A DNA stretch of 34,286 nt. It comes from Rhizopus sp. PT2906. Its lineage: Eukaryota; Mucoromycota; Mucoromycetes; Mucorales; Rhizopodaceae. Below, piece after piece: positions 33,066-34,286 of the stretch (its first letter is position 1; every line of letters starts with the position of its first letter). The translations under genes were made by a program, and so were the position numbers. The notes below the pieces were generated by a model that worked only from the letters and a program-made list of their open reading frames with translations, was not told the DNA's origin and did no database searches. The stretch is taken from positions 1-34,286 of the forward strand of contig JAMYHX010000466.1 of NCBI GenBank assembly GCA_025529335.1. Reading direction: 5' to 3'.

Positions 33066-33704
33066 ATGTCATTATCCATTACACCGAGACAATGCGATAA
33101 ACCAATGTCTATTTCTTCCATTACCTTACCTTCATCATATTCTGATTTTTCTGTCACACCACCTATCTCTCCTTCTAAAAAAATACAACTTCATCAGCCA
33201 CTCTCACCACACTTTTCTTGTTCTGTGCCTAGTTCACCCGAGAGTGTGACTGATCACTCAATCCTCCCGCCAACCCTTTTGATCAAACTAGAACACCAGT
33301 CCAATCAAGCCAGTAATAATGGCAGTAATAATGGCAGTAATAATGTATCACTCTCTCTACATGAACGTCGTCAGCGTAATAAAGCTGCTTCGGCCAAATA
33401 TCGTGCGAAGAAGAACCAGCAGCATGGAGAGATGAGAAGTAGAATAATGTCGCTTTCCCAGGAAAATGATATACTACAACGTCAATTAGAATATGCTCGA
33501 CAGGAAAACCATAAGCTGAGAGAAGCTTGTGATAAACTTCGAGGCAAAATGCTAGCAGAAAATGTACTACAAAAATTGCTCCATAACAACAATAATAGTA
33601 TCCATGGCGACGATTTATGTGATGTAATTAATGACACGGAAGAAGAGGAAGACGAATATTTAATAGTTCAGCAAAGCCAATCATTAAATCACTGCGGCTC
33701 ATAG
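33066..33704 (+). CDS. bZIP transcription factor
   Basis: An intronless gene of 212 residues. The basic region (about 100-117, ERRQRNKAASAKYRAKKN) has the N-x7-R contact pair of bZIP proteins, with N105 and R113. A leucine zipper follows at about 127-160 (hydrophobic heptads around L130, L137, L151, L158). The N-terminal part is rich in Ser/Thr-Pro sites (TPPISPSKK, PLSPHF, PSSPES), possible targets of proline-directed kinases. A small Asn/Gly/Ser repeat (SNNG x2) precedes the basic region. The C-terminus is acidic (NDTEEEEDEY), possibly an activation domain. The basic region resembles the RNxAASAxxR pattern of fungal CYS3/MetR/Zip1-type and GCN4-type factors. I cannot choose between them from sequence alone. 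Confidence 0.88.
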   Translation: MSLSITPRQCDKPMSISSITLPSSYSDFSVTPPISPSKKIQLHQPLSPHFSCSVPSSPESVTDHSILPPTLLIKLEHQSNQASNNGSNNGSNNVSLSLHERRQRNKAASAKYRAKKNQQHGEMRSRIMSLSQENDILQRQLEYARQENHKLREACDKLRGKMLAENVLQKLLHNNNNSIHGDDLCDVINDTEEEEDEYLIVQQSQSLNHCGS

Positions 33705-34004
33705 CTATGGCTTCTTTTTTTTTTCTTATGTATTTATGTAGGTTTTTTCTATTATGTTCTTTATGTCATTTTTTGCTTGCCAACAATAAGCCCCCGCTTT
33801 ACCTTTAATTATGTGATACTGGAATCTGCGAACAATAACTACCAATAAAACAACTCGCGTGTTGACACCTACTTGAATCTCCTATTTTTAGAATTCAAAA
33901 AAAGAGTCTCACAAGTATTTCTTAGTCTTTGTCGTTCTGCATCCTTGGTTCCTTTTTTCCTTTCTCCCTCTCTTCCTCTTTTTTTTGTTTTTAATTAATT
34001 TTAA
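33705..34004. other. Intergenic region with pyrimidine-rich leader
   Basis: No gene. T-rich sequence after the bZIP stop probably includes its polyadenylation region. A CT-rich tract (about 33950-33990) precedes the next start codon. Confidence 0.5.
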
Positions 34005-34286
34005 ATGAAGCTGCGTTATATCGTTTTATTTTCTATTGCATCGATTGTTGTCAACGCGGACCTATCAGCAAGAGCAGCCTCGTTCAATTTAACTCAAACC
34101 TGGACTCCGTCTTTTCCTACTTCTTCTATCACAACCGATGCTTTTAGTTACATTAGATCCAACTGGTATACCTCAGGCGCTTATGCACCAGATGACATTA
34201 GCTTTGTCCAAGATCCTATCGATACCAATTCTACATCCATGGTCCTCAAAGTGAATTATCCTGCAGGCTCTTATGCCCCTGTGGCC
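34005..34286 (+). CDS. Secreted protein, probably polysaccharide-lyase-14-like (3' partial)
   Basis: An open frame starts with ATG at 34005 after a CT-rich leader and runs off the right edge with 94 codons and no stop. The first 18 residues (MKLRYIVLFSIASIVVNA) form a typical signal peptide. The mature part begins DLSARAASFNLTQTWTPSFP and contains DAFSYIRSNWYTSGAYAPDD and SMVLKVNYPAGSYAPVA. This pattern of a short N-terminal segment ending in a V-x-Y/NYPAGSY strand resembles fungal secreted polysaccharide lyase 14-type proteins of mucoralean genomes. The assignment rests on resemblance of this N-terminal part only; catalytic residues would be downstream. The signal peptide and coding status are much more secure than the enzyme family. 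Confidence 0.65.
   Translation, partial: MKLRYIVLFSIASIVVNADLSARAASFNLTQTWTPSFPTSSITTDAFSYIRSNWYTSGAYAPDDISFVQDPIDTNSTSMVLKVNYPAGSYAPVA

Noticed and set aside
1..34286. CRISPR arrays, tRNA or rRNA genes, bacterial-type operons
   Set aside because: No regularly spaced repeats, no cloverleaf pattern and no rRNA-like conserved stretches were seen by eye; gene structure is eukaryotic.

Overview
The window looks like nuclear DNA of a filamentous fungus, most likely a Mucoromycota (Mucorales) species. It is AT-rich, most genes carry several 48-76 nt introns with GTRNGT...YAG ends, and the protein set is fungal: MET30, RSP5, TOM40, a 161-residue tropomyosin and a GH45 endoglucanase of the Rhizopus/Mucor type. 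The exon joins below were rebuilt by hand from splice sites, reading-frame phase and family conservation; no alignment or database search was run.

Layout. 1-1451 (+): 3' part of an ICP55-type Xaa-Pro aminopeptidase. 1619-3974 (-): DUS3 tRNA-dihydrouridine synthase, ten exons including an 18-nt microexon. 4216-6051 (-): MET30-type F-box/WD40 protein. About 6.2-9.9 kb: a transposon graveyard with a MULE transposase scrap, a nested inverted-repeat hairpin, an unassigned coding fragment, a decayed Tc1/mariner transposase (+) and the N-terminal part of another Tc1/IS630-like transposase (-). 10086-10791 (+): p24 cargo receptor. 10945-18628 (+): a 2478-residue helical protein, possibly UNC80-like. 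18777-19377 (+): tropomyosin. 19527-19912 (-): ribosomal protein eL43, with the ATG alone on its first exon. 20569-21810 (+): TOM40. 21942-24715 (-): RSP5/NEDD4 ubiquitin ligase. 25766-27960 (+): a decaying acyl-CoA-synthetase-like gene with substituted nucleotide-binding motifs. 27978-30245 (-): GH47 alpha-mannosidase. 31421-32216 (-): secreted GH45 endoglucanase. 33066-33704 (+): bZIP factor. 34005 to the end (+): start of a secreted protein, probably polysaccharide-lyase-14-like.

The window is mainly a run of unlinked housekeeping genes, several in convergent pairs (ICP55/DUS3, tropomyosin/eL43, TOM40/RSP5, acyl-CoA-synthetase-like/GH47), interrupted by one repeat island. There are no operons. 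Functional themes that recur are mitochondrial biogenesis (ICP55, TOM40), secretion and glycosylation (p24, GH47), ubiquitin ligases (MET30, RSP5) and plant-polymer degradation (GH45, perhaps the last gene). I found no CRISPR array, tRNA, rRNA or clearly new multi-gene system. The most unusual items are the substituted acyl-CoA-synthetase paralogue, the hairpin element, the giant helical protein and several extreme splice arrangements.
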